From Acidimicrobiia bacterium (GTDB lineage Bacteria > Actinomycetota > Acidimicrobiia > Acidimicrobiales > Aldehydirespiratoraceae): 32,798 nucleotides of DNA. Every line of letters starts with the position of its first letter. Positions within the stretch are counted from its first letter, which is position 1. A program made the position numbers and the translations under genes. Below are positions 1 through 8,208 of this stretch, piece after piece. Under the pieces are notes generated by a model. The model saw only the letters and a program-made list of their open reading frames with translations, was not told where the DNA came from and did no database searches. The stretch lies in contig JAHQYN010000027.1 in NCBI GenBank assembly GCA_024421085.1, positions 1-32,798 on the forward strand. The letters are read 5' to 3'.

Positions 1-208
1 AGTCCAACGCCCGCAGCAGACGCATCACCGTCTCCATGCCCGGGTTGGCAAGGCTGGACTCGATAGTCGAGATCTGCGGACGCGAAACATTCGCCGCCAC
101 GCCCAACTCGGCTTGGGTCATCCCCCGCGAACGTCTCGCAGTGCGGATCGCTTGGCCCAACCTCCCGCACGAGGATATTCCAGTGATAGCTTTGAGGTCC
201 GGCTGCAT
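1..208 (-). CDS. HipB-like XRE-family HTH repressor/antitoxin (3' end outside window)
   Basis: The minus strand from the ATG at 208 reads open to the window edge (69 codons). The product is an XRE/Cro-type helix-turn-helix: LGQAIRTARRSRGMTQAEL, then GVAANVSRPQISTIES and a final helix around METVMRLLRAL. The order (RxxRGMTQxELA, then VSRxxISxIE) matches HipB-like antitoxins, which usually autoregulate and sit just upstream of a HipA-type kinase toxin. Any such toxin would lie left of position 1 and cannot be seen. A good ribosome-binding site (AGAGGAG) ends about 7 bases before the ATG. A short inverted repeat at 229-246 could be its operator. The HTH assignment is firm; HipB as opposed to another XRE antitoxin is an inference. 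Confidence 0.75.
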   Translation of the reverse strand, partial: MQPDLKAITGISSCGRLGQAIRTARRSRGMTQAELGVAANVSRPQISTIESSLANPGMETVMRLLRALD

Positions 209-228
209 GGCTCGCTCCTCTGTATCCG

Positions 229-246
229 ATAGCCGACAATTGCTAT
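229..246. promoter_or_regulatory. Candidate operator, ATAGC-N8-GCTAT
   Basis: A perfect inverted repeat with 5-bp arms (ATAGC at 229-233, GCTAT at 242-246) and an 8-bp spacer lies 20-38 bases upstream of the HTH gene start. Known HipB operators have the same geometry, TATCC-N8-GGATA. A further TAGC and TATCC lie at 261-271. That it is bound by the HTH protein is inferred only from geometry and position. Confidence 0.4.
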
Positions 247-635
247 GTCCTGCACATTGTAGCCTATCCAATACACGTCTAGTACGAGAATGTTCGCCGC
301 AGGACTCGACCCAGGGGTTCTGCCAAGGTGATCCCGCGTCTATGTAACTGGTCTTCGTGCAGGTGAACCGGCATCAGCGGCGCAAAGCGTTACGCGATGA
401 CCGCACCCTCACCCAACAGCCGATCAGACTCCCGCAACTTGCACACAGTCTGCTCAGGCGTATGCCTCCTGTGCTTCGCCATAATCGTGATCCTCCGTCC
501 GTCCAGCATTACTGCACAACGGACTCACACAACAAGCGAACCAAACCAAGAGGGGCAGGTCAAACGGTCGATGGTTGGCGCAGCCACAGGTTCGTTCAGC
601 GTCGCCAGCGTTCCACGGCTGGTATTGTGACGGCT
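247..635. other. Intergenic stretch, no supported gene
   Basis: No reading frame here has convincing protein character on either strand. It probably holds promoters for the leftward HTH gene and the rightward gene pair. The frame of the downstream gene stays open back to about 357, but its translation there is Arg/His/Gln-rich and low in protein-like character, so it is left out of the gene. Confidence 0.4.
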
Positions 636-1160
636 ATGGTGTCGACTGGAGCGGTTGCGCACACAACAGAACCCGCCGCCGCGCCCAGCGTCGAGGTTGC
701 GGCTCCCGGTGACACACCGCGGGATGTTCCGGTGTGCTGGACGCGTGGCGGGCTCACGGTCACGTCGCTGCGAGACGAGTTCAACGCCCCCGATTGGGAA
801 CCGAGAGGGCAGTTCCGGGCGCTGAAGCAGTTCGTCATGAACTGGAACAACTGGCCGTCCCAGTCGGACCGGGCGGCGATGCTCGACGGTCCGCCTCCAG
901 ACGACATGCCAATCGAGCAGCGGGCTCGGATAGCAGCGGTCGTGCATTGTCTGTGTGAACGCGACGGGCATCCGATACCGGACTGGGTTGCCGACAAGAG
1001 AGCGCCGCGCCGCGGCGGGGTGCTGCTCATTGCTGACAGGCACTATCGCAACAGGTACGGCTACGCCGACGGGTTCACGCGTCTCGTCAAACGAGCCACC
1101 CCCAGAACAGCCCGCGGCCACCGCGTGTTCTTTGAGGCGGCGCTGCTGGACTCTCGCTGA
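636..1160 (+). CDS. Uncharacterised protein, first gene of a toxin-antitoxin-like pair
   Basis: The frame ends in TGA at 1158-1160. The C-terminal ~140 residues look like a real folded protein: a helical part (SLRDEFNAPDWEPRGQF), then RARIAAVVHCLCERDGHPIP followed by DWVADK, ending TPRTARGHRVFFEAALLDSR. This pattern (helical N-part, 'R.G.P.P.W' motif, C-terminal TP..RxHxVFFE) resembles small actinobacterial proteins encoded just upstream of DUF6036-type nucleotidyltransferases, where they are likely the antitoxin partner. The next gene starts on the last base of its stop (TGATG), so the two should be translationally coupled. The start is uncertain: ATG 636 is used here, with GTG 627 or GTG 732 possible and no strong ribosome-binding site at any. 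The family link is from memory of the pattern. Confidence 0.5.
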   Translation: MVSTGAVAHTTEPAAAPSVEVAAPGDTPRDVPVCWTRGGLTVTSLRDEFNAPDWEPRGQFRALKQFVMNWNNWPSQSDRAAMLDGPPPDDMPIEQRARIAAVVHCLCERDGHPIPDWVADKRAPRRGGVLLIADRHYRNRYGYADGFTRLVKRATPRTARGHRVFFEAALLDSR

Positions 1161-1800
1161 TGGCGGGCTGGAGCGACCCCAGTGACAGGCTTGATGCTCA
1201 ACGACTTGCAGAGTTGTTCAGGGAAGTGGATTGGCAACTAGAGGGACTTCGAGCACCGGGCACGCCGCCGCTGACGATTGTTGTGTGCGGGGAGGGGGGG
1301 CAACTATGTGCTATCAGATAGCTTGGCGCGGACCCGGCGATGTAGACATTATGTATCCGCCGATGCCTCCCGAACTGAGCGAAGCGGTCAGAGCCGTGGC
1401 ACGGCGCAGGCACCTAAGTGCTGGCTGGATGAACGACGGGCCTGCACAGTTCGCTCCGTATGGGCATCATGTGGCATTGAGAACCTTTTATCCGGGGGAG
1501 CATCTCACGGTGCGCGCACCAGACAACCGGTTTCTGCTGGGAATGAAAGTACACGCGGCACGAGAAGATGACGCTGCGGACACGATATGGCTGATGAACG
1601 ATACGGGATTGCATCGCCGGGCCGATTTGCACGACATGGCCCAGGTGGTGAGCGGATCTCTTGGTGAGGTATGGAAACCCAGCCGCGTTCAAAAGAGGTT
1701 GGTGCGGAGATGCAGGAGAGAACAACGACGTGACGCTCGGGAAGCCAGGAGAGTTCAACGAAAGGCAGCCCGCACCGCTGACGCGCCGCAAACTGGTTAA
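1160..1800 (+). pseudogene. DUF6036-like nucleotidyltransferase, split by a -1 frameshift at a G7 run
   Basis: Two overlapping frames together make one ~213-residue protein. From ATG 1160 the first frame reads MAGWSDPSDRLDAQRLAELF and on to LTIVVCGEGG, then stops at TAG 1319-1321. The -1 frame continues GGATMCYQIAWRGPGDVDIM and runs to the stop at 1798-1800. The joined sequence has nucleotidyltransferase-fold features: a G-G-A-T-M turn followed by GDVD, with the Asp pair expected to bind metal. It continues through WMNDG and RFLLGMKVHAAREDDAADTI, as in DUF6036/AbiEii-like proteins. The C-terminus is very Arg-rich. The break lies exactly at seven Gs (1294-1300). It could be a dead gene, a homopolymer miscall, a phase-variable switch, or programmed slippage. 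Coupled by TGATG to the preceding gene, it would be the toxin-like partner. Confidence 0.55.
1294..1322 (+). other. G7 slippery heptamer followed by a small hairpin
   Basis: Read in the incoming frame, codons GAG GGG GGG form the heptamer G GGG GGG (1294-1300), which fits X XXY YYZ. Nine bases later a 5-bp hairpin, GCTAT-CAG-ATAGC (1310-1322), contains the in-frame TAG. A -1 slip here restores the full nucleotidyltransferase. The stem is short, so programmed frameshifting is only one possibility beside homopolymer length variation. Confidence 0.35.
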
Positions 1801-2227
1801 ACAGACCCGTTCGACGGAGAACCCAGCGGCACGGCAAGCTCTATCGGTTCGGTTGCTGACCTTTCACCGGCCATTATGGCCGACTTGTCGCAACCACCGA
1901 TGGAGACCCCCCGGTTGCGAGCCGGACTTCAAGATTTTGTGATGTACCAGGCACACACGCCAAGTCAGTCTGTGCAGCCTCGGGGCTTGGTAGACGGAAC
2001 GGGGTCCTTTGCTCGGCGGAGTTTGTGCATGCGGAGAGATCGATGCCATAGGATTCGTCGGCGCACCTTGGGGGTCCGGTCACGCAGACACGCGCCCCAA
2101 CGACAGTTGGCCAAGTCCGCTGACACGACTTGACGGCCCGTCCGGCCCCTTCGTCCTATGCAGCGCCAACGGACATGTCACATCGTGGCCCGCTGACCCA
2201 GAGACCGGGGTCATCGACGCCGACGAA
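1801..2227. other. Intergenic stretch, no supported gene
   Basis: 427 bases between the nucleotidyltransferase remnant and the convergent protease gene. Short frames exist on both strands, but none has a recognisable motif. A 15-bp near-palindrome centred on GGCCATTATGGCC lies near 1870. No clear terminator with a T-run was seen. Confidence 0.4.
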
Positions 2228-4264
2228 CTAGTTCTCGATCGCGACGGCCTCGGTCGGTACGCCAAGCTCGACGGCGATGGGTTCGTAGAGGTCCACGCCC
2301 GTTGCCGCCGTCTTGAGCGAGACGAGGAGGCTGTAGCGGACGGGGAGGTCGACTCGGTCCTCGCGCTTGCTGTTCTTCCACCACCCCCCGACGGCATGTA
2401 CGGCGAGGTTGCATCCGGTTGCGGCAAGCTCTGTGCCGTGTCCGAGCCAGATGTCTTGATGGAGTGACCCGCGATGGCGTTGTTGCGTCCCGAGGACCCA
2501 TTGGTCTTGATCCGAGTTCGATCGAGACCCGCCTTCTTCGTCGCGGGCCCGTCGATTGATCCGCTGGAGGAAGTCGGAGGGCAGTTCCAGGGGCCTTTGG
2601 AGCTCGAAGCGTAGGCCATGTGATGGGTAGGCGTATCGTTGGCGCCATCCGCGACGAGATGCAGATGGCTCGATGAAGTAGGACAGCGTGACGCGGAGCT
2701 CAACATCGGCTTCGCCGATCTCCTCGAGAACCTTGCCTGGCCACGGGAGCTGATGGAGCCGGAAGGTGCGCATCTGGTGGTCTGGGCCGGTGAACGGGGT
2801 GAAGGTGTCCTGGACGACCATGGTGACCGCGTTCTTCGCGGAGCGTTCGACCGCCTCGGTGGTCGGTACGCCCCAGCCGTAGCGGCGGAGCATTCTCGCT
2901 TTGTTTTCCTTCTTCTCAGCTGCCGAGACGCGGGCGTGCATCGCGGGGGTCCACTCGGCCGCGTGTGGGAGGAGCCCGCGGATGGTCTCCGGCCAGTAGC
3001 TGGGATACATCGCCATGGCACGGGCCGCGAGCCGCGCCGCTTGTGCTGTTGCTGCGCTGGTGGCGTTGGCGGAAGCAAGCGACGCGTCGTCGCGTCGCCC
3101 TGTGGTCAGTACCGACACGGACGGGTGGCTGGTGTGGAAGTCGCCGGCACCGTCGGTCAGAAAGTTGCCGCCCTCCATACAGATGTCCGGTCGAATTGGC
3201 CACTGGGCCTTTGCGCCAACCGCGAGCAGGCTGGTCCTGCTGTGCGGTGAGAGCTCTCCATCGTCGGCGAGCGCAGACCAGCCCTGAAAACCGGGGTCGG
3301 CCGGCACCTGCGTCAGTTCCGTGTGGGCACCAACCACGAGCGCGTTCCACGCCTGAGCTGGATCCTCGACTGGCGAGACATCACACAGACTCAGATAGTC
3401 CTCCGCAAAGCCCTCCCGGATATTGCCGGCGGACACGACGAACAGCCGCTTGGCGTTGTCGTCGGGAGTGCCGAGCAGGTCCACGCCATCGGGGCTCGCT
3501 CCGATGCCGGTACCGACGGCCAGCGCGTCGACCGATGCGGACCAGATCGACGGTTCGCCCGGACGATCTGGTTCGCTGGTGACGGCGAGGCAGAAGGCTC
3601 GTCGGCGCTCCGCGGCGACTTCCGGCGTTGCCGTGGCGAGCGCGGTCACCACCCCGTAAGACGGAGGAGCGTGGATGTGCGCAGGCGAGTCGGGAACGTG
3701 AAACCTCACCGATTCGAGCCGATGGGCGAGTTTCACCGAACCCGTGCCCGCGAGGACCTCGCCGAGCGGACCGAACAGCGCCAGGCCAGCCATCTTGGTC
3801 CCGTGGCCGTCGCTATCCCCCGTCATGTCGTCGCCGAACACCGTGTGCATGTCCTCGGCGCGCAACGAGTCGGCCAGCAGCACGTGGCTCCGGCGCACGC
3901 CGGTATCGAGCAGACAAACCGCAACCGCGTCATCATCGGCAGGGGAGAATCGCTCCACGAAGTCCTCGACGTACTCGGCCTGCTCTTGGAGCGAGAGGTC
4001 CGAGATCGTGTCGATGAGCTGGGGGCGGCGGATCTCGGCAACCGGAACTGCGGTGACCGGCAACAGGTCGAGGTCCTTCCATTCGGCTTCAATCCACTGG
4101 GTTTGCACCGCCCGGTCAAGCTCGTTCGAGACTCGCCGACCATGCGCGGCGCGGTCCTCAACCGGCCGCACCTTGAAGTCGCCCTGGCCCTTTCGGGCGT
4201 ACACGCGGTCATCGACGTAGCCCGCGACTACGAGGTGAGGATACGAGCCGTCGCGTTCAGGCAC
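2228..4264 (-). CDS. Subtilisin-like S8 serine protease (IetS-like defence protease)
   Basis: A 678-residue cytosolic-looking protein (no signal peptide) with the full subtilase triad: Asp120 in AVCLLDTGV, His154 in DSDGHGTKMAG, oxyanion Asn281 in VVSAGN, and nucleophile Ser403 in NATSAATAQAAR, where helix residues follow the Ser as in the family (usually GTSMATP, here TSAATA). About 110 residues precede the catalytic domain and ~270 follow it; the C-terminal part has no motif I recognise. The GTG start (4264) overlaps the last 8 bases of the upstream AAA+ gene, with GAGGAG about 13 bases ahead, so the two are translationally coupled. An AAA+ ATPase plus S8 peptidase with no other gene matches the IetAS type of anti-phage system. 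The protease class is certain; the defence role is inferred from gene pairing and neighbourhood. Confidence 0.85.
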   Translation of the reverse strand: MPERDGSYPHLVVAGYVDDRVYARKGQGDFKVRPVEDRAAHGRRVSNELDRAVQTQWIEAEWKDLDLLPVTAVPVAEIRRPQLIDTISDLSLQEQAEYVEDFVERFSPADDDAVAVCLLDTGVRRSHVLLADSLRAEDMHTVFGDDMTGDSDGHGTKMAGLALFGPLGEVLAGTGSVKLAHRLESVRFHVPDSPAHIHAPPSYGVVTALATATPEVAAERRRAFCLAVTSEPDRPGEPSIWSASVDALAVGTGIGASPDGVDLLGTPDDNAKRLFVVSAGNIREGFAEDYLSLCDVSPVEDPAQAWNALVVGAHTELTQVPADPGFQGWSALADDGELSPHSRTSLLAVGAKAQWPIRPDICMEGGNFLTDGAGDFHTSHPSVSVLTTGRRDDASLASANATSAATAQAARLAARAMAMYPSYWPETIRGLLPHAAEWTPAMHARVSAAEKKENKARMLRRYGWGVPTTEAVERSAKNAVTMVVQDTFTPFTGPDHQMRTFRLHQLPWPGKVLEEIGEADVELRVTLSYFIEPSASRRGWRQRYAYPSHGLRFELQRPLELPSDFLQRINRRARDEEGGSRSNSDQDQWVLGTQQRHRGSLHQDIWLGHGTELAATGCNLAVHAVGGWWKNSKREDRVDLPVRYSLLVSLKTAATGVDLYEPIAVELGVPTEAVAIEN

Positions 4265-5225
4265 TGTTGGTACTGCTTCGCTCCTCTAGCGCCTTCACGA
4301 GTTGGGCAACTGAAAGCCGCTTCTTGCCAGCGAGTAGGCACCGTTTTGCGGCTGCCTCCGCCGCCTTTACGAGTTCGGCGTGACTAAGCCCGCCGACGTG
4401 CTTCTCGATGGTGGCCCACCCGGACCTCGGTGCGAGGCTTCCAAGCCGACCGCGAAGCACCTCGACTGATTCCTCCGGAGAAGGCAGCGAGTACGTCAGC
4501 ACGAGATCGAATCGCCGGAAGAGTGCGTGGTCAAGAATCGAGCGGTGATTCGTGGCTGCTACCACGACGCTCTCCGGTCCGACGTTTTCGATGAAGAGCA
4601 GGAACGAGTTGAGAATCCGTCGGGCTTCGCCGACGTCGTTCCCGGCGCGGTCGCCGCCGAGCGCGTCGAACTCGTCGAAGAGGTAGACCGCTCGTTGCGA
4701 TGCGACCGCGTCGAAGAGCACCCGAAGCTTTGAGCCGGTCTCGCCGAGATACTTCGAGAGGAGCCCGTCGAGTCGGGTGGTGAGCAGTGGTAGGTCGAGC
4801 TCGTGGGCGAGCACGCCCGCGGTCATCGTCTTGCCCGTACCGGGTGGGCCCTCGAGGAGAAGGCGATGCACCGGGTTGAAGCCTTGGTCCATAAGGGAAT
4901 GACGCTGTCGCTGCTCCACAATGATGTGCTCTAGGGACTCGGTCAACTCCGATGGGACGACGAGATCGCGAAGGCTGGTCTCGGGGTAGGAAGCAACGAC
5001 GAGGTCGGCGAGGTCGCCGCGAGGTTGCGCAATCGCGGTGACGCGGCTCGGCTTGATGTCGGCTTTGCCTTCGTTGACGAGCGACTTCACATCCGCGGCG
5101 AACTGGTGGTGTCCCTGCCGTGCTGCCTTGGCGGCGACTTGGAGCGCGACGGAGTAGAAGGCTTGGTCGTCACCGGCGCTGTGGCTCTTGACGAGTGCCT
5201 TGACGTGGTCCGCTGACGCCGCCAT
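4257..5225 (-). CDS. AAA+ ATPase (IetA-like), partner of the subtilase
   Basis: Start chosen at ATG 5225, which follows a strong ribosome-binding site (GGAGGAG); the open frame upstream of it has no protein character. The 322-residue product has ~85 helical N-terminal residues and one AAA+ module: Walker A GPPGTGKT (126-133), Walker B YLFDEFDALG with Asp184/Glu185, sensor-1 Asn226 in VVAATN, and arginine-finger candidates Arg237/Arg238 in ALFRRFD. A C-terminal helical lid follows. The layout resembles the FtsH/spastin-like ATPase clade that unfolds or senses protein substrates. With the coupled subtilase it forms a two-gene IetAS-like unit. The simplest inferred model is that infection is sensed and the ATPase licenses the protease. 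No third gene is attached; the next gene (IclR) is about 300 bases away and belongs to a different function. Confidence 0.85.
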   Translation of the reverse strand: MAASADHVKALVKSHSAGDDQAFYSVALQVAAKAARQGHHQFAADVKSLVNEGKADIKPSRVTAIAQPRGDLADLVVASYPETSLRDLVVPSELTESLEHIIVEQRQRHSLMDQGFNPVHRLLLEGPPGTGKTMTAGVLAHELDLPLLTTRLDGLLSKYLGETGSKLRVLFDAVASQRAVYLFDEFDALGGDRAGNDVGEARRILNSFLLFIENVGPESVVVAATNHRSILDHALFRRFDLVLTYSLPSPEESVEVLRGRLGSLAPRSGWATIEKHVGGLSHAELVKAAEAAAKRCLLAGKKRLSVAQLVKALEERSSTNSA

Positions 5226-5527
5226 TCGCTCCTCCTTCGAATCAATCCTAGGGCGATTCCCGGTGTCCGACCAAGTACCTCGGAGATCCTCTCGGACGAA
5301 GCCCGATGCTGGTTTGCGGCACGCTGGCGCAGAGGATTCTTGACCTCGTTCGGTGCGCGCGCTGGGTGACGGTGTTGCCGGTCGCCACGAGCCAGAGCGG
5401 CAGGGCCGTGTTTGGGAGATCCCGATGGGGATGTGCCGCTGCGACGACCACGAGCAATACAGAACCGCCGACCACCTCTCACTCCTAGAGTGACTTGGGC
5501 CGTTTGGGCTGACCTTTCGTGGTGGAG
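5226..5527. other. Intergenic region upstream of the ATPase; doubtful small hydrophobic frame
   Basis: This probably carries the ATPase/protease promoter. On the minus strand a 75-codon frame runs from GTG 5475 to 5248, preceded by TAGGAG at good spacing. Its product starts VGGSVLLVVVAAAHPHRDLP and has a second hydrophobic patch (ALPLWLVATGN) but otherwise Arg/Ser-rich sequence. I do not recognise it and cannot tell whether it is translated. Confidence 0.25.
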
Positions 5528-6331
5528 CTAGGCGTTCTCGCCGGGTGGTTTCGGCGGCGAGGGGAAGTCCCAGAGACCGCCGAGTTGTGCCGATAGCTTG
5601 TTGGACGCGTCGCATACGAGCGCTGCGCACCGGTCGAGCCGCTCGTCATCAAGACGGCTCGCAGGGCCCGACAGCCCGATCGACGCTCGAATCCTCCCGC
5701 TGATGTCAACGACTGGTGAGGCAACGCACCGAACGCCGATACTGAGTTCTTCGAGGTCAACAGCGTACCCACGTTGAGCGGTTTGTTTCATTTCAACAAC
5801 GAGGTCATCTCTGCAGGTGATGGTGTTGTCGGTGAAGGCTTCGAAGCCGCAGGCGTCGAGTAGCTGGTCGAGGACCTCGCCTGTGTCGCGGCAATAGAGT
5901 GCTTTGCCTGTCGAGGTTGCATGCACAACTACCGGGGCACCGATCTCTGTCTCCACCGTGACACGGCGGGCCAGCCTCTCACGGGCGATGTAGACGCCAC
6001 CTGTCGGCGTCTTGTGCGCAAGGTGAACTGATTCCCCGGTGAGGTTGACGAGCTCGCGCATGAGCGGTCGTGCTTGGCTCACGATGTCCATGTTGCGTAG
6101 CAGCGCGCCCGCGAGCTGCACTACCCCTGCTGCCAGGCTGTAGCTCTTTGACTGTTCATGGCGGTGGACGTAGCCGCGGCTTTCGAGAACGGCAAGCAAT
6201 CGATGCACGTTCCCCTTGTCTGCATCGACCAAGCGCGCCAGCTCGGACACTCCTACTGGGTGCGCGGCGCTGCTCAGCGCTTCAAGGACATCAAGTCCTG
6301 AGTTCAAAGCTCCGGCGACTCGTGGCTCCAT
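5528..6331 (-). CDS. IclR-family transcriptional regulator
   Basis: 267 residues, usual length for the family. The N-terminal winged helix-turn-helix covers roughly residues 8-65 (ALNSGLDVLEAL, then VGVSELARLVDADKGNVHRL and LESRGYV). The C-terminal effector domain shows the IclR pattern: ESVHLAHKTPTGGVYIAR, HATSTGKALYC, and the C-terminal RGYAVDLEELSIGVRCVASP and IGLSGPASRL. IclR proteins usually repress or activate nearby catabolic operons in response to a small molecule. Here it lies 26 bases downstream of a broken Gfo/Idh/MocA gene on the same strand, in what was a carbohydrate uptake/catabolism cluster. The regulator itself shows no break. Its target could be the inverted repeats before the TPP enzyme at 10.62 kb (inference). 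Confidence 0.9.
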   Translation of the reverse strand: MEPRVAGALNSGLDVLEALSSAAHPVGVSELARLVDADKGNVHRLLAVLESRGYVHRHEQSKSYSLAAGVVQLAGALLRNMDIVSQARPLMRELVNLTGESVHLAHKTPTGGVYIARERLARRVTVETEIGAPVVVHATSTGKALYCRDTGEVLDQLLDACGFEAFTDNTITCRDDLVVEMKQTAQRGYAVDLEELSIGVRCVASPVVDISGRIRASIGLSGPASRLDDERLDRCAALVCDASNKLSAQLGGLWDFPSPPKPPGENA

Positions 6332-6356
6332 CTCGTCACCTCAGACCATTCCGACG

Positions 6357-7491
6357 TCAACTGTTCGGTGTCCACGTTAGTGGGGTGGACAGTAGTGACT
6401 CGCGAACATCGTGCGACGGCCGACCTATGGGGGCGTCGAGGCTGACGGGATGACCGAGCTGAGCCGCCCGCTGAGCGCCAAGGGCAGCCGCAAGAACATC
6501 TCGTCCCTCCGCAAAGCCGAGAATGGGTGCGGCGTCTCTGAGACTGAGTGTGTCGAGCAAGCTGCTGGTTGCGCCGATGAACGACTGCTCCCAACCTGTC
6601 GGGCAGTCATAGGTCTTGACCTCACCGTTGGCGTTGCTGGCCACGGCGGGCGGGTCACCTATCTGGCCGTGACCACGGTTGACCCAGATCACGCCGCGTG
6701 TACCCGTGATCTCGAGACGATCGTCTTGTGCGTAGTGCTCTGTCTGTTGAATCAGGAGGTCCGCTGAGTGAACGACCTCCAGAGAACCAACTACTCCGTA
6801 GTCGAACCGCATCGACACCAAGGAGGGAGCGTCGAGTTATCGGCCCCCCACCTCGGTCGATCCAATCCAAGAGTGAAGTTCAACAGGCTGGCCCATGAAG
6901 AGCCAGGCGAGTGCGAATTTGTGGTGCCCATCGTCAAAGAGCAGCGGCCCGCCGCCGCATGATGCTGGGTCATGTCGCCACTGGCGGGCCGACTGGGGGA
7001 TGGCCCAAGCGGAGGGGCTGTACCCACCGTTGCTCTTCAATCGAATGGCGAGCGCCTCGCGCCGATCAGCCCCGCGTCGACAAGTTCCACCGCTTTGAGG
7101 ATCGGCGGGTAGAAGAGAAAGTTCTCGTAGAGGCGGACGACCTTCGGGGACGCGGATGCAGCGGCAATGAGGCGGTCAGCGTCGTGCAGATTCAGCGCCA
7201 GGGGTTTTTGCAGCGAGACGTGCAGATCGGCGGCGATCGCGCACGACGCGACCTCGAAATGCAGATGGTGCGGAACGATGATCTCGACGAGGTCTACCAA
7301 CCCTGATCGCAAAGAGTCCGGTAGTCGTCGAAGATCGCAGCCTCGTCGAAACCCCACTTTCGAGCTATTGCTTGCGCGTGATCTCGATCGACATCACACA
7401 AGGCGACCACCGTCGCATCATCGCGCCCCCGGTAGCCAAGAATGTGGAGGTCCGAGATACGGCCACAACCGATGATTCCAACTCGGGTCAT
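6357..7491 (-). pseudogene. Gfo/Idh/MocA-family NAD(P)-dependent oxidoreductase, disrupted
   Basis: The frame starts at ATG 7491 with MTRVGIIGCGRISDLHILGY, a Rossmann nucleotide-binding start, and breaks at TRTLCDQGW near 7300. The next frame carries VDLVEIIVPHHLHFEVASCA and QKPLAL (the family EKP motif, with Gln for Glu) to about 7050. A third frame carries RLKSNGGYSPSAWAIP and CGGGPLLFDDGHHKFALAWL, characteristic of the catalytic domain, then hits an in-frame TAA at 6837-6839. The same frame resumes as LDAPSLVSMRFDYGVVGSLE and ends at 6357. Two frameshifts plus one stop in ~378 codons of otherwise recognisable protein mark a decayed gene. Sequencing error is possible but would need three hits. 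The original enzyme probably acted on a sugar or cyclitol, judging from neighbours. Confidence 0.85.
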
Positions 7492-7493
7492 GT

Positions 7494-7763
7494 CTACCCC
7501 TTTACTGCGCTGGCCAAGAGCCCGCGCACGAAATGCTGCTGAAACACGATGAAAATCAAGACCGTCGGGACGCTGGCGATAACCGCGAGAGCGGCCTGGG
7601 TCCCGAAGGCGACCGTGAACTGGCCTTGTACGGCCAACAATCCCAGCATGACCGTGCGGACGTCATCGCCGGTCGTGAACACGAGTGGGTACAGAAAGTC
7701 GTTCCAGATGAAGGTGAACTGGAGGGTCGCCAGCGCCGCCAGAGCCGGACGGGCCAGAGGCAA
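7494..7763 (-). pseudogene. MalG-type sugar ABC permease, C-terminal fragment fused to MalF remnant
   Basis: About 89 residues starting LPLARPALAALATLQFTFIW and ending with QRHFVRGL-type sequence (here QQHFVRGLLASAVKG), the standard C-terminus of CUT1-family MalG-like permeases. The N-terminal ~190 residues, including most membrane segments and the EAA loop that contacts the ATPase, are missing. The frame runs without interruption into the MalF piece at 7764 and beyond, so a deletion joined the two in frame. It stops at TAG 7494-7496, just before the oxidoreductase ATG. It is not expected to form a working permease. Confidence 0.8.
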
Positions 7764-8208
7764 CATGGCGAACAGAATCATCGAAATGGCACTGGCTCGG
7801 CCCTGCTCGAGCTCTCGGAACAACACCCGATGCACTAGCAACGGCACCGTCTCGGTCTCGCGCGCAGGCCCGCCTGAGGTCATCGCGAAGACGAGGTCGA
7901 AGTTGCGCAGGGAGTTGATTGCGATGAGCGAGAGCACAACGGTCGTCACTGGCCGAAGCAGTGGAACCACGACCCGGGCGAACACTTGGAAGCGGGTCGC
8001 GCCATCAACTCTCGCCGCCTCCACAAGCTCATCGGGGACTGTGGTCAGACCAGCCAGGTACAAGATCATGGCGAGAACGGTCTGCTGCCACGCCCACGCG
8101 ATGAACACGGCCCACAATGCGGTCGAGCGATCCGCGAGCCAGGCCCGCTCCAAAGTCTCAAGCCCACCGATAGAGCTTGCCCTCGTTCAACAACCCGTCG
8201 CCGGGCTC
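7764..8208 (-). pseudogene. MalF-type sugar ABC permease fragment, frameshifted and fused at both ends
   Basis: It begins near GDGLLNEG (about 8205-8180), shifts frame, and continues LETLERAWLADRSTALWAVF to SAISMILFAM at about 7764. The EAA loop is present (ELVEAARVDGATRFQVFARV, then VVPLLRP), as is the DLVFAMTSGGPARETETVPL motif typical of CUT1 MalF-like subunits. The first ~130 residues of a normal MalF-like subunit are absent. The upstream end joins a substrate-binding-protein fragment and the downstream end joins MalG in frame. A TTG at 8153 begins the longest open stretch, but there is no reason to think translation starts there. Confidence 0.8.

Noticed and set aside
2009-2467. Plus-strand 152-codon frame near the protease 3' end
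   Set aside because: Over half lies antisense to the subtilase; the remainder has no motif and no ribosome-binding site.
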